Shown: one piece after another, positions 63,633 to 64,000 of the stretch | Numbering within the stretch: position 1 is the first letter of the stretch | Layout of the letters: each line of letters begins with the position of its first letter | Assembly (NCBI RefSeq): GCF_018333375.1 | Contig: NZ_BORW01000020.1 | Location: 1-64,000 of the forward strand | DNA: 64,000 bases | From: Paenibacillus cookii | Lineage (GTDB): Bacteria > Bacillota > Bacilli > Paenibacillales > Paenibacillaceae | Reading direction: 5' to 3' | Program-made: the position numbers and the translations under genes | Notes under the pieces: model-generated | The model's input: the letters and a program-made list of their open reading frames with translations, nothing else | Database searches by the model: none | Told to the model about the DNA's origin: nothing

Positions 63633-64000
63633 TTATTTGATGCTGTCGCCGACTTCCTTCACCATTTCCTGCACGGACAGCAGGCCGCCGCCGGAGAGGT
63701 ACCAGTAGTTCGGGTCAAGATAGACGATATGTCCTTCTTTGTATGCATTCGTGTTTTTCACTAGATCGTTTTCTACGGTTTGCCTCGCTTTTTCTCCGTC
63801 TTTATCGGTGGCTACCGCGGCGTCGCGGTCCACGACGAACAGATAGTCCGGATTTTTCTCGGCGACGTATTCGCTCGTAACGCTTTGGCCGTGCGTCGAA
63901 ACTTCGATTTTGTCGTCCGCCGCGGCAAATCCGAGAACGTCATGGATCAGGCCGAAACGGGATTTCGGGCCGTACGCGCTCAGTTTGCCTTCGTTGGAAA
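63633..64000 (-). CDS. Siderophore ABC transporter substrate-binding protein (partial)
   Basis: The 3' 122 codons of a gene that continues past the right edge. The translated end includes SRFGLIHDVLGF, THGQSVTSEYVAEKNPDYLF, VVDRDAA, NAYKEGHIVYLDPNYWYLSGGG and the terminal MVKEVGDSI. This is the C-terminal lobe of FatB/YclQ-type catecholate or petrobactin-binding lipoproteins of Fe3+-siderophore ABC importers. The usual signal peptide and N-lobe are outside the window. Any shorter start inside the window would be spurious. Confidence 0.85.
   Translation of the reverse strand, partial: SNEGKLSAYGPKSRFGLIHDVLGFAAADDKIEVSTHGQSVTSEYVAEKNPDYLFVVDRDAAVATDKDGEKARQTVENDLVKNTNAYKEGHIVYLDPNYWYLSGGGLLSVQEMVKEVGDSIK

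Overview
The window is about 64 kb of moderately GC-rich chromosomal DNA from an endospore-forming member of the Firmicutes, most likely Paenibacillus or a close relative. The grounds are a gerA-type spore germination operon, Bacillus-like AGGAGG ribosome binding sites with frequent GTG/TTG starts, an LTA-synthase family protein, CidAB with a CidR-like LysR regulator, a stand-alone bacterial nitric oxide synthase, and candidate PurR, PhoP and Rex/Fnr-type sites. No tRNA, rRNA, CRISPR array, prophage or intact insertion sequence was recognised. The species call is inference.

Layout. 0.2-6.7 kb (minus): ThuA-like protein, HemD-family protein, DUF2062 membrane protein, and a germination operon in the order A, C, small membrane protein, B. 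7-17.8 kb: chemoreceptor, MerR regulator, aldo/keto reductase, FAD/Rieske oxidoreductase, lipoprotein, nitric oxide synthase, a deletion scar joining an MMPL transporter tail to a TetR tail, ferritin-like protein, an HELGH metallopeptidase-like protein and a DHA2 efflux pump. 17.9-27.9 kb: secreted 5'-nucleotidase, a MarR-controlled heterodimeric ABC exporter, cidR/cidAB and a Gfo/Idh/MocA oxidoreductase. 28-38.8 kb: a RecB/Cas4-like nuclease fused to an XPD/DinG-type helicase, gdhA with a highly structured leader, an LTA synthase, and a purine salvage block (allantoate/carbamoyl amidohydrolase, NCS2 permease, adenine deaminase) with a paired PurR operator.

38.9-49.2 kb: alpha/beta hydrolase, flavodoxin-fold protein, EmrAB-type efflux pair followed by an AraC remnant, alkaline phosphatase with a candidate PhoP box, fumarase, a TetR-MFS pair sharing a candidate operator, and a 51-residue protein. 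49.2-55.4 kb: complete cytochrome bd operon (cydA-B-D-C) with two TGTGA-N6-TCACA palindromes upstream. 55.5-64 kb: zinc-ribbon protein, ABC-2 exporter, AT-richer copper-amine-oxidase-domain protein, a frameshifted LD-carboxypeptidase, a winged-helix/TPR regulator with an MFS exporter, and the 3' part of a siderophore-binding lipoprotein gene that runs off the edge.

Most of the window is ordinary housekeeping and accessory chromosome. No clear undescribed multi-gene system is visible. The least explained signals are the gdhA leader fold, the nuclease-helicase fusion, and several small or orphan proteins.
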